NCBI GenBank assembly: GCA_023430325.1
Contig: JAEZAU010000074.1
Span: 1-6,397, forward strand
Length of the DNA stretch: 6,397 bases
Direction of reading: 5' to 3'
Origin: Bacteroidota bacterium
GTDB taxonomy: Bacteria > Bacteroidota > Bacteroidia > Flavobacteriales_F > PHOS-HE28
A program made the position numbers and the translations under genes. Each line of letters begins with the position of its first letter. Positions within the stretch are counted from its first letter, which is position 1. Positions 1-5,843 of this stretch are shown here, one piece after another. The notes below the pieces were generated by a model. It saw only the letters and a program-made list of their open reading frames with translations, was not told the origin of the DNA and ran no database searches.

Positions 1-445
1 AGATCTTTTCCCCTGTCATAAGATCCTCGATGATCACAATGTCATGATCTTTCCAGAAAGGGTCATTCGTCATAAGGTGAACATCACGACCGAGAAAATG
101 GATCCTGGCGATCGCATGAGTGACCTTATATTTCTGCGGCTTGAGTTGGCTCTGTAAGGTTCTTGCATACAATGCAACATATCCAATACAGTTTGCGGGA
201 CCACCTTTGATAAGAACCTCCGGATCACTGCTCACCTTGCCAGTAGAGAAATGAAGTAGATCCGACACATTCTCCAATGATCGGTCGATCGCATCATTCT
301 GCCCCGCTGTCGGTTGCTGGTGTGAGATCTTCTCGATCCGTCTTTCACCTATGATGGCATATCTGAAAAGGCAGCGATAAATAGGTCCTCTCAGCAGGAC
401 CATTCCAATGATCATTACTGTCAATACGATCAACAGCTTTCTCAA
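1..445 (-). CDS. Membrane-anchored transglutaminase-like protein (partial, C-terminus beyond window)
   Basis: This reading frame stays open to the window edge, giving 148 residues from a TTG start. The N-terminus, MRKLLIVLTVMIIGMVLLRG, has basic residues followed by one hydrophobic helix (about 4-18), so a signal anchor is likely. A soluble part follows. It contains ANCIGY with Cys86, then His110 in a THAIARIHF segment, then KDHD (Asp133, Asp135) before IVIIED. An ordered Cys, His, Asp series of this kind resembles the catalytic triad of transglutaminase-like cysteine proteins, but I infer this from pattern only and the family is not certain. No ATG fits the full helix. Either TTG at 445 or ATT at 460 (overlapping the upstream stop as ATTAA, with GGAGG just before it) would start the protein; the ATG at 415 would cut the helix. 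It is the third gene of the sigma factor operon, so it may act with or be controlled by that system. Confidence 0.6.
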   Translation of the reverse strand, partial: MRKLLIVLTVMIIGMVLLRGPIYRCLFRYAIIGERRIEKISHQQPTAGQNDAIDRSLENVSDLLHFSTGKVSSDPEVLIKGGPANCIGYVALYARTLQSQLKPQKYKVTHAIARIHFLGRDVHLMTNDPFWKDHDIVIIEDLMTGEKI

Positions 446-455
446 CTGATCGGTC

Positions 456-839
456 TTAATGAAGCCTCCGCTCCAGGATCCGATCCATCAGGCTATAGAG
501 GAATGCGAGCCCGGCGATCGCAGCCGACCAGTAGATCCACTGCGTTCGCAAAGAGAAGGAGGGAAGTTGGATCCGCGAAAGCTCGCGATGGATCGGATCG
601 AGCAACGAACTTTCCGCTGATGTTGAACCCAGGTTGATCAATACAAGCACGATCATCACGATCAACGCACCGATGGCGGACCAGCCTGCCTTTCCGATCA
701 GCGGCTTCACCTCGAGCGGCCGGTGGATCGGCGTTACTGCGACCCGCGCCATGATCCGATCGGTGAGATCGATGCCCGGCTTCGATCTTCCCGCAGCGCG
801 GAAGAGCTTTCGCAGATCGTTATCGTTCAACTCAGGCAT
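456..839 (-). CDS. Probable membrane anti-sigma factor, two transmembrane helices, no zinc motif
   Basis: This is a 127-residue protein directly downstream of the ECF sigma factor gene. The ATG lies inside the end of the sigma gene (ATGCCTGA, 8-base overlap), which favours this start over an in-frame ATG 17 codons upstream. Residues 1-45 are a charged cytoplasmic domain containing GIDLTDRIMARV (22-33), a segment of the kind found in small proteins next to Bacteroidota ECF sigma factors. Two hydrophobic helices follow at about 53-70 and 101-118, joined by a 30-residue loop, and the protein ends in the basic tail ERRLH. It has no HxxxCxxC motif and no cysteine at all, so it is not a ZAS-type anti-sigma factor. 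The proposed role, holding the sigma factor at the membrane until a signal arrives, is inferred from position, size and topology. I do not recognise a named family. Confidence 0.72.
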   Translation of the reverse strand: MPELNDNDLRKLFRAAGRSKPGIDLTDRIMARVAVTPIHRPLEVKPLIGKAGWSAIGALIVMIVLVLINLGSTSAESSLLDPIHRELSRIQLPSFSLRTQWIYWSAAIAGLAFLYSLMDRILERRLH

Positions 840-1407
840 GATCCAAAAGTAATGTCGCGGCTTCAGGTCCGAGTGATCGCTGCAAGGCATCGGAAAGTTT
901 CTTCCGGCTGCGGAACAGCTTCACTTTCACATTGGACGCACCGAGCCCGGTAACGGTTACGATCTCCTCCACGCTCATCTCCTCCAGGTAGTAGAAGCTC
1001 ACGATCGCCGCATCTTCCGGATCGAGCGTGGTTAGCGCCTCATCAACGTAACGCTTGATGTCGTTGCGATCGGTGGAAGGATCGATATGTGCTGCCGGGT
1101 GGTCAACAAGATCATCGGCCGATCGCTCATCCGTTCTTCGTCCCGCTGCCTTGCGCGAACGGTGGTGACTGATCGCTGTACGATACGCGATGCTGTAAAG
1201 CCATGTGCTGAATTTCGAAGTGCCACCAAAGCTGTGGAGATTCTGGTAGGCTTTCACGAAACTATCCTGCGTGGCCTCCTCGGCATCTTCGGTATTGCGC
1301 AACACGCGATGGCATACGGTGTACACCATGTGTTGGTAGGTGCGCACCACTTCCGCGTACGCACGGCTGTCACCGGCGAGAATGCGCGAAAGGAGGCTCG
1401 CATCCAT
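832..1407 (-). CDS. ECF-type RNA polymerase sigma factor (sigma-70 family, RpoE-like)
   Basis: The 191-residue length is normal for an ECF sigma factor, which redirects RNA polymerase to a small set of promoters. Region 2 spans about residues 16-85: AYAEVVRTYQHMVYTVCHRV, then the core-binding DAEEATQDSFVKAYQNL (41-57) and the -10 recognition part FSTWLYSIAYRTAISHHR (66-83). A linker rich in Asp and Arg (86-120) leads to region 4 (about 124-172). There LTTLDPEDAAIVSFYYLEEM precedes the helix-turn-helix SVEEIVTVTGLGASNVKVKL and the basic FRSRKKL. Region 3 is absent, as expected for the class. It is the first gene of a three-gene operon with overlapping ends, followed by the probable anti-sigma factor. 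A TGTAACC-N16-CGTCA element just upstream suggests autoregulation. The predicted transcript start is only about 4-6 bases before the ATG, so the mRNA would be nearly leaderless. Confidence 0.95.
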   Translation of the reverse strand: MDASLLSRILAGDSRAYAEVVRTYQHMVYTVCHRVLRNTEDAEEATQDSFVKAYQNLHSFGGTSKFSTWLYSIAYRTAISHHRSRKAAGRRTDERSADDLVDHPAAHIDPSTDRNDIKRYVDEALTTLDPEDAAIVSFYYLEEMSVEEIVTVTGLGASNVKVKLFRSRKKLSDALQRSLGPEAATLLLDHA

Positions 1408-1417
1408 ATGTGAGATG

Positions 1418-1445
1418 TGACGTGAACGGTTAGGAGGCGGTTACA
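1418..1445 (-). promoter_or_regulatory. Predicted ECF sigma promoter of the sigma factor operon (autoregulation)
   Basis: Read on the minus strand, TGTAACC (1445-1439) is followed by exactly 16 bases and then CGTCA (1422-1418), with the sigma factor ATG at 1407. An AAC-containing -35 and a CGTC -10 at 15-17 bases is the usual form of ECF promoters. The same two boxes at the same spacing occur before the DUF6249-like gene at 3383. A TAACCG direct repeat with an 11-base period overlaps the -35 and spacer. Confidence 0.68.
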
Positions 1446-1624
1446 AACTTGGCGATCGTGGAATTTCCAGAATACGAAATTGTGAAATACGGTGATCCGC
1501 GAACGCTGTCCGGAAAATGAGCCGGTCGGATCGAAATTCGCCTGAAGATCCCTCGTGTTGATCACTAGGAGTCCATTTATTTTTTTTCAATAGTTTGGCT
1601 CTTCCTAACCAACCTAAGATCAAG
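1446..1624. other. Divergent intergenic region, no gene
   Basis: This lies between the minus-strand sigma operon promoter and the plus-strand secreted protein gene. It holds an imperfect inverted repeat AATTTC (1462-1467) / GAAATT (1476-1481) upstream of the sigma -35 box. A T-rich tract (1576-1588) is followed by TAGTTTG (1591-1597), one base short of the Bacteroidota -7 consensus TAnnTTTG. No -33 TTTG stands at the usual distance from it, so a promoter for the secreted protein is likely somewhere here but is not clearly resolved. Confidence 0.45.
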
Positions 1625-3280
1625 ATGTTATATTCAAGAAGAGCCGGGTTGATGACCCTTGCCAGCGTTGCTGCATTGGTATTACAAGCGCAAGACCCTG
1701 CAGAGGAATGGGTGAGAACATTCGATGGCACCGCCGGTAGTTATGATGAAGCCAGATTCGTTCGCCTTGATGCACAGAACAATGTAGTGGTGACAGGTAC
1801 ATCCTGGTCCACCGGTACAGCTGTTGATGTGGTCACTCGCAAATATGATCCGCAAGGCGATCTGATCTGGAGCCATACCTGGAACAATGAGACCTACGGA
1901 TTCAATGATCTGCCCAACGATATGGAGATAGCACCCAGTGGCGATGTGGTGATCATTGGAGACAGTAAGCATACCGGAGACTCGCAAAGCCTGAATGCCG
2001 ATATCTTCATTCTTGTGCTGGATGAAAATGGTGGCTTTCTGTGGTCAGACTCATTACGCGGCAGTGGATATATGGGTTCCTTCGGGCCGATACAACGAAG
2101 CTTTGCGGCCGATCTGGAGATCGCAGATAATGGTGACATCTATGTCGCCGGCCAGGTGACCGGTTTCAATGGGAATAACCAATACGACCAGGCCGCCGTA
2201 GCACGGTTCAGTCCAACGGGTTTCCGACACTACTTCCTGACCTTGGACAACTCCACTGAACATGAGTGGAGCGATTTTGCACGTGCCATTGGAGTGGATG
2301 CCATGGGCAACGCTTATATCAATGGTGTCACCACCATAGCCAACACCTGGCGCGATCATGCCGTTTGGAAGATCGATCCGGACGGGAATGAGGAATGGAT
2401 GGCGAATTTTCCAGGTCCCGAGAACAATGTAAGCGAACACCTGGAGGATATTCTGGTGGACGCTGATGGCAATTCATACTCGTATGGTCTTCATTCCGGA
2501 GGGATCATGGTGCTTCGGAAGCTGAATACCATGGGCGATGAACAATGGACCTCTGAGCTCGATACGATATTTCCAAGTGGTGGAGCATCGTTCACCTATC
2601 CTGATGCGCGCCTTGCCTTTGATATGCAGGGCAATATCATACTTGTCTCCAATATGGCTTCGCGGATCGGGGTGGCGAAGTTCTCTCCGGCCGGGGATTT
2701 TCTCTGGGTCACCTACCACGGTGGCGATACGCAGTTCTCCAACGAGGCCTATCACGTGGAAGTGGACGGTATGGACCATATCTATGTGGCGGGTGCATAT
2801 TCCAATACAGGCACCTCTTTCGATCTGGCCTGCATAAAGGTCGCTCCGGACGGTTCCCAGGTCTGGGATGTCTGGCATAACGGACCGGCCGATGGGGGTG
2901 ATAAGGGTCATTCAATGGCGGTCGGTAATGATGGAGCTGTTTATGTAGCGGGTGTTGGAGTTGGTTATACCGCTTCGAACGGTGATATGCTTCTGGTGAA
3001 ATACATGCAGGATGGCGTGGGTGTCCATGACATGGAAGCACCTGATCTGATGGTCTTCCCGAATCCCGTTACTGATGTACTGGGCGTGATCTCATCGATC
3101 GATGCTGGACCGGTGAATTTTGAGTTGATCGATATGCAAGGCCGGATGATCAAGCCTGCTTCTGTCAATAGACAGGGAGAGATCCATCAACTCGATGTTT
3201 CAGGTGTAGCGCGGTCTGTTTACCTGCTCAGGATGATCTCACCTGGTGGATCTACAACGGCTCGCATAGTGATCAATTAG
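1625..3280 (+). CDS. Secreted beta-propeller-type repeat protein with type IX secretion sorting domain
   Basis: This 551-residue protein starts at ATG 1625. Residues 1-23 form a signal peptide (MLYSRR, hydrophobic stretch, LQAQ before DPAEEW). An in-frame TTG 10 codons upstream would only add polar residues. Eight repeats of about 48-64 residues follow, each with a turn-and-strand pattern such as DADGNSYSYG or ADNGDIYVAG (starting near residues 49, 103, 167, 225, 279, 333, 381, 434) and then a strand ending in DxxGxxxW. This matches SBBP-like beta-propeller repeats. Residues 474-551 (LMVFPNPVTD, ELIDMQGRMI, GVARSVYLLRM, TARIVIN) are a type A C-terminal sorting domain (Por_Secre_tail). The protein is therefore expected to cross the outer membrane through the type IX system and be attached to the surface or released. 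Ligand and function are unknown. It lies between the sigma operon and the DUF6249-like gene but has no ECF-type promoter of its own. Confidence 0.93.
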   Translation: MLYSRRAGLMTLASVAALVLQAQDPAEEWVRTFDGTAGSYDEARFVRLDAQNNVVVTGTSWSTGTAVDVVTRKYDPQGDLIWSHTWNNETYGFNDLPNDMEIAPSGDVVIIGDSKHTGDSQSLNADIFILVLDENGGFLWSDSLRGSGYMGSFGPIQRSFAADLEIADNGDIYVAGQVTGFNGNNQYDQAAVARFSPTGFRHYFLTLDNSTEHEWSDFARAIGVDAMGNAYINGVTTIANTWRDHAVWKIDPDGNEEWMANFPGPENNVSEHLEDILVDADGNSYSYGLHSGGIMVLRKLNTMGDEQWTSELDTIFPSGGASFTYPDARLAFDMQGNIILVSNMASRIGVAKFSPAGDFLWVTYHGGDTQFSNEAYHVEVDGMDHIYVAGAYSNTGTSFDLACIKVAPDGSQVWDVWHNGPADGGDKGHSMAVGNDGAVYVAGVGVGYTASNGDMLLVKYMQDGVGVHDMEAPDLMVFPNPVTDVLGVISSIDAGPVNFELIDMQGRMIKPASVNRQGEIHQLDVSGVARSVYLLRMISPGGSTTARIVIN

Positions 3281-3294
3281 TAAAAAGCGCTCTT

Positions 3295-3306
3295 TCCGGC
3301 GCCGGA
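3295..3306. repeat. 12-bp perfect palindrome TCCGGCGCCGGA
   Basis: It lies 14 bases after the stop of the secreted protein gene and 24 bases before the -35 box of the DUF6249-like gene. It could belong to transcript termination or be a regulator site. It has no U-run after it, so I make no firm assignment. Confidence 0.4.
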
Positions 3307-3330
3307 CCCGATCGGAATTTTCCATGGATC

Positions 3331-3358
3331 TGTAACCGCCTGGACCGACCCGGCGTCA
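3331..3358 (+). promoter_or_regulatory. Predicted ECF sigma promoter of the DUF6249-like gene
   Basis: TGTAACC (3331-3337), 16 bases, then CGTCA (3354-3358); the gene starts at 3383, so the leader would be about 18 bases. The first 11 bases (TGTAACCGCCT) are identical to the element before the ECF sigma operon, and the -10 box and spacing are identical too. This links the membrane protein to the sigma factor's regulon. Confidence 0.68.
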
Positions 3359-3382
3359 GATGAGCAACACAACGAAGCAGCC

Positions 3383-3760
3383 ATGGGAGACATCACCGGA
3401 ATGATCGCGATCATCTTCACCTTGGGATCGATCTTTGGAATAGCCTATCTCTTCTTCACTACACGGCATCGCGAGCGCATGGCCATGATCGAAAGAGGAA
3501 TGGAATTCGGCTTGCGAAAACCTTCGCCCGATCCTCGCAAAGCGTTGAAGGATGGCATGCAATGGGTTGCCGCCGCCCTTGGCCTTGGCCTCGGTTATCT
3601 GTTGGATACCATGATCCCGGATACGTTCGAGGAGGTCTTCATCTATGTGGGTGCTGTAGCATTCGCAGTCGGGATCGCCAACATCATCTATCACTTGAAA
3701 TTCCATAAGAAGGAATTGAAGGGTGATGAGTTGGAAAGGCCAGAACGCTTCGCGGCATAG
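3383..3760 (+). CDS. DUF6249-like small membrane protein, predicted ECF sigma target
   Basis: This 125-residue integral membrane protein has three predicted helices (about 4-25, 59-74 and 84-105). Helix 1 is followed at once by RHRERMAMIERGMEFGL (28-44). The pattern 'aromatic-rich helix, R-x-R-E-R-M-A-x-I-E-x-G' is one I associate with the Bacteroidota family DUF6249, whose members often sit near ECF sigma factor genes; this is recognised from memory and not from a search. The C-terminus is charged and cytoplasmic (HKKELKGDELERPERF). No catalytic residues are visible and the biochemical function is unknown. The TGTAACC-N16-CGTCA element upstream suggests it is expressed with the sigma operon at 832-1407, so a role in membrane stress response or in feedback on the sigma/anti-sigma pair is a reasonable inference. 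A hairpin terminator follows the stop codon. Confidence 0.82.
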   Translation: MGDITGMIAIIFTLGSIFGIAYLFFTTRHRERMAMIERGMEFGLRKPSPDPRKALKDGMQWVAAALGLGLGYLLDTMIPDTFEEVFIYVGAVAFAVGIANIIYHLKFHKKELKGDELERPERFAA

Positions 3761-3786
3761 CAACGAGGGAAGAAGCTTGCCGTACC

Positions 3787-3816
3787 GGAGCGGGATCTCA
3801 GAAGGGATCCCGCTTC
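3787..3816 (+). terminator. Hairpin terminator after the DUF6249-like gene
   Basis: AGCGGGATC (3789-3797) pairs perfectly with GATCCCGCT (3806-3814) across an 8-base loop, and one G-T and one G-C pair extend it outward. The following bases (TTCATT) are only moderately T-rich. Its place 27 bases after the stop codon supports a terminator role. Confidence 0.65.
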
Positions 3817-3832
3817 ATTGTGCGATCGGGAT

Positions 3833-3840
3833 CATCTTTG
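3833..3840 (+). promoter_or_regulatory. Possible -7 element of mtgA promoter (CATCTTTG)
   Basis: It matches 7 of 8 positions with TAnnTTTG and resembles the rRNA promoter element TATCTTTG further right. It ends 4 bases before the mtgA ATG, so a transcript from it would be leaderless or nearly so. I see no good -33 TTTG at 19 bases, which lowers confidence. Confidence 0.4.
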
Positions 3841-3844
3841 CGCC

Positions 3845-4585
3845 ATGCGCCGGATCACTTCAGCTCTGCGTTGGGTCGCATCGGCGGCATTCTGGATAGT
3901 CATAGTGTCTGTGCTCTGGGTGGGCCTGTTGGGTATGGTGGATGCGCCGGTCACATGGCATATGGTATCGCGTATGAATGAACATGGTCCAATTGAACGT
4001 GATGTTGTGCCTTTGAAGAAGATCTCACGTGCATTACCGCTGGCAGTGATCGCATCAGAGGATCAGCGGTTCATGGTGCACCATGGTTTTGCCTGGGAGG
4101 CGATGCAGAAAGCCTGGGACAGGAATCGCAAGGGCAGAAGGATCAAAGGGGCGAGCACCATTTCACAACAGACGGCCAAGAATGTCTTTCTCTGGCATGG
4201 CCGCACATACTTGCGAAAAGGTCTGGAGGCCTGGTTCACTGTATTGATCGAGTTGCTGTGGACCAAGGAGCGAATACTGGAGGTGTATTTGAACACAGCT
4301 GAAATGGGGAAGGGGATCTTCGGTGCCGAAGCTGCGGCGTATCATTGTTTCGATCGATCGGCTTCGAAACTTACGCCGTCGCAGGCCGCCTTATTGACTG
4401 CCACGCTGCCGAACCCGATCCGTTACAGTTGTAGCAGACCAGGTCCTTATATACAGGGCCGGCAACAATGGACGCTACGACAGATGCGCAACATTGGTGA
4501 TGTGCTCGATCCCGAAGTGCGGGAACGTCAGCGTGAAAGGATGCAACTGGAAGAAGAGCGCAAGGATCGGAGGAACAAGAAGTGA
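3845..4585 (+). CDS. mtgA: Monofunctional biosynthetic peptidoglycan glycosyltransferase (GT51)
   Basis: This 246-residue enzyme polymerises lipid II into glycan strands at the outer face of the inner membrane and lacks a transpeptidase domain. One N-terminal membrane helix (about 11-32) anchors it. The GT51 motifs appear in order: ASEDQRFMVHHGF (70-82) with the expected catalytic Glu72; KGASTISQQTAKNVFLW (101-117), the typical MtgA form of the second motif; RKGLEAWFTVLIE (124-136), whose Glu128 lies where the second important Glu of the family is found; and KERILEVYLNTAEMG (141-155), followed by FGAEAAAYHCF and LTPSQAALLTATLPNP. The length is normal for MtgA, and the short charged tail (EEERKDRRNKK) is unremarkable. 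ATG 3845 is the first ATG of the frame and sits directly before the membrane helix. The gene stands alone between a terminator and a hairpin-rich region. Confidence 0.96.
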   Translation: MRRITSALRWVASAAFWIVIVSVLWVGLLGMVDAPVTWHMVSRMNEHGPIERDVVPLKKISRALPLAVIASEDQRFMVHHGFAWEAMQKAWDRNRKGRRIKGASTISQQTAKNVFLWHGRTYLRKGLEAWFTVLIELLWTKERILEVYLNTAEMGKGIFGAEAAAYHCFDRSASKLTPSQAALLTATLPNPIRYSCSRPGPYIQGRQQWTLRQMRNIGDVLDPEVRERQRERMQLEEERKDRRNKK

Positions 4586-4817
4586 TCTATCCGGGATAAC
4601 GGAACCATCTTGTAATAATGGATGGATCGGGCAATGCGAAGCGCGTGAGCGATAGCAGTGGAAAGCCCGCAAGCGAGGCTTTTGCGAGTGCGTACTTGGA
4701 ACGAATAGCGCGACCCGCCTTAAGTGAAAGATCTTTTAGGCGAAGCCTGTGTCCAATGTCCAAAGGCGGGGCACGCCCCAATACGACCGCACTTCACGAT
4801 GGCTGAAAGTTGTCGTC
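4586..4817. repeat. Gene-free hairpin-rich intergenic segment, possible dispersed repeat
   Basis: No credible gene lies between mtgA and the SDR gene. The segment is dense in short self-complementary sequences: AAAGCCCGC/GCG-A-GGCTTT (4662-4682); CCCGCCTT (4714-4721) with AAGGCGGG (4763-4770); AAAGATCTTT (4727-4736); AGGC-GAA-GCCT; and GGGGC-AC-GCCCC near 4768-4779. CGCCT at 4716-4720 can also pair with AGGCG at 4738-4742, so alternative folds exist. The look is that of a palindromic intergenic repeat, but its copy number cannot be seen from one window. Confidence 0.4.
4662..4685 (+). terminator. Possible terminator of mtgA
   Basis: AAAGCCCGC pairs with GCG-A-GGCTTT (9 base pairs with one bulged A) around a 2-base AA turn, ending in TTTT. 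It is 77 bases beyond the mtgA stop. The U-run is short and the segment may instead be part of a repeat. Confidence 0.4.
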
Positions 4818-4825
4818 TACTTTTG
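4818..4825 (+). promoter_or_regulatory. -7 element of the SDR gene promoter (TACTTTTG)
   Basis: It is a perfect match to TAnnTTTG, identical to the second rRNA promoter in this window, and lies 26 bases before the SDR ATG. No clear TTTG stands at the -33 position, so the promoter may be weak or need an activator. Confidence 0.6.
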
Positions 4826-4826
4826 G

Positions 4827-4844
4827 ATTCATACAGGTATGAAT
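4827..4844. promoter_or_regulatory. 18-bp palindrome at the predicted SDR transcription start, candidate operator
   Basis: ATTCATAC-AG-GTATGAAT is a perfect inverted repeat with 8-base arms. It begins one base after the -7 element and covers the expected +1, ending 7 bases before the start codon. A repressor bound here would block transcription or initiation. It could also form a hairpin in the mRNA just ahead of the start codon. Confidence 0.5.
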
Positions 4845-4851
4845 ATAGATC

Positions 4852-5559
4852 ATGGGGGTTGACGAAAAGGAACTGATCGTTGTGACCGGTGCCGCACGCG
4901 GGGTGGGTCATGCAACAGCGCGCAGCCTGGCTTTGGATCATGGACGGCGCGTGCTGGCTGTATCGCGCAATGAACGAGCATTGGAGGAATTGCGAGATGA
5001 ATGCGAGGGTAAGGTGGAGATATTGATCGCTGATCTATCCAGGGAAGACACTCCTGCGGCCATAAGGAAGGTGGTGGCCGAACGCCGAGTGATCGGATTG
5101 GTGCATAACGCAGGCCTGTTCCATTCCAGCCCGATCGGCGATCATGAACGTGGACAATTGGAGAAGGTGTTCCTAATCAATGCGCTAGTACCGTTGATGA
5201 TCACACAGGCCTTGATCGATCGTATGAAAGGCGACCCATCTTCGCACATAGTCCATATCAGCAGCATGGGCGGTTTTCAGGATAGCGTGAAGTTCCCTGG
5301 CCTTATAGGATATAGTGCGTCCAAAGCAGCAATGGCCTGCATGGCCCAATGCCTGGCCGAAGAGTTCAAGGACATGGGGATCAGGAGCAATTGCCTGGCC
5401 TTGGGATCGGTGGATACCGAGATGCTCCGGCAGGCTTTCCCGGGTTTCAAGGCCGGGGCTACGGCAGAGGGTATGGGGGCTTATGTGGCCAGGTTCGTTT
5501 TGGAGGGTCATACCCTTTATAATGGTAAGGTGCTTCCGGTCGCTGTTACCACGCCTTGA
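4852..5559 (+). CDS. Short-chain dehydrogenase/reductase (SDR), substrate unknown
   Basis: This 235-residue protein is a classical SDR of normal length. The Rossmann glycine motif TGAARGVG (12-19) follows a beta strand. SRN with Arg39 at the end of the second strand favours NADP(H) over NAD(H). D61 (ADLS) contacts adenine in this family, and HNAG (85-88) is the NAG motif. The catalytic tetrad is complete: Asn110, Ser138 (HISSMGG), Tyr154 and Lys158 (YSASK). The later part (SNCLALGSVDTEML) is the usual segment after the sixth strand. The oxidised or reduced substrate cannot be told from sequence; a general SDR label is safest. It has its own predicted promoter and a palindromic candidate operator, and lies just upstream of the rRNA promoters on the same strand, with no obvious terminator between. 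Confidence 0.94.
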   Translation: MGVDEKELIVVTGAARGVGHATARSLALDHGRRVLAVSRNERALEELRDECEGKVEILIADLSREDTPAAIRKVVAERRVIGLVHNAGLFHSSPIGDHERGQLEKVFLINALVPLMITQALIDRMKGDPSSHIVHISSMGGFQDSVKFPGLIGYSASKAAMACMAQCLAEEFKDMGIRSNCLALGSVDTEMLRQAFPGFKAGATAEGMGAYVARFVLEGHTLYNGKVLPVAVTTP

Positions 5560-5576
5560 TCTTTTTTGAGCTAATG

Positions 5577-5607
5577 GCTGCGTATGTGATCGGATCATGT
5601 ATCTTTG
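5577..5607 (+). promoter_or_regulatory. rRNA promoter P1
   Basis: The -7 element is TATCTTTG (5600-5607), a perfect TAnnTTTG, followed by CAGCCCCGTTC. The -33 position at 19 bases is GCTG, a weak match. The -7 box lies 40 bases beyond the SDR stop codon. Confidence 0.65.
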
Positions 5608-5611
5608 CAGC

Positions 5612-5645
5612 CCCGTTCACGAAACATGTTCTTTACTGGAACGGG
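5612..5645 (+). promoter_or_regulatory. Stem-loop at the start of the P1 transcript
   Basis: CCCGTTC (5612-5618) pairs perfectly with GAACGGG (5639-5645). The loop contains the GTTCTTTA element (5628-5635). The stem begins within a few bases of the expected transcription start. Confidence 0.5.
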
Positions 5646-5702
5646 CAAGCCGGCTGCATGGATGTGTTCAAGACATCCCGCTGTGGTTCAAGAACAGGCT
5701 TG
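5646..5702 (+). promoter_or_regulatory. Two-level stem-loop in the rRNA leader
   Basis: CAAGCC (5646-5651) pairs with GGCTTG (5697-5702). It encloses the hairpin GGATGT (5660-5665) / ACATCC (5673-5678) with loop GTTCAAG. GTTCAAGA occurs twice, at 5666 and 5686. Only transcripts from P1 or from upstream read-through would carry it. Confidence 0.4.
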
Positions 5703-5843
5703 GAAGTGATCCAACGTAAGACCAGAGGTGGTTCATTTACACTGGTCCCCTTTTCTTCCGAAGTGTATCGGAAAGGATCTTCGATCTGGAGTAGCTCTTC
5801 GTGAGCTGATGCTCCATCAACAAGAAAAAGTTGTTCGCAATGG

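Noticed and set aside
950..960. Inverted repeat GTAAC-G-GTTAC resembling the ECF -35 sequence
   Set aside because: It lies inside the sigma gene coding for the VTVTG segment and has no CGTC at the right distance, so it is most likely a coding coincidence.
1591..1597. TAGTTTG as a firm promoter for the secreted protein gene
   Set aside because: It is one base short of TAnnTTTG and lacks a -33 element at 19 bases, so it is mentioned only as a possibility.
2474..2911. 145-codon minus-strand frame antisense to the secreted protein gene
   Set aside because: The sense strand encodes clear propeller repeats and a sorting domain; the antisense frame is a shadow.
4395..4430. TGTAACG followed by CGTG on the minus strand within mtgA
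   Set aside because: The spacing is 15, the -10 differs, and no gene starts downstream on that strand.
4618..4806. 62-codon plus-strand open frame between mtgA and the SDR gene
   Set aside because: It coincides with the hairpin-rich segment, and its composition looks like translated palindromic sequence with no protein-like features.
5185..5598. 137-codon minus-strand frame antisense to the SDR gene
   Set aside because: The sense frame holds complete SDR motifs; the antisense product shows no family pattern.
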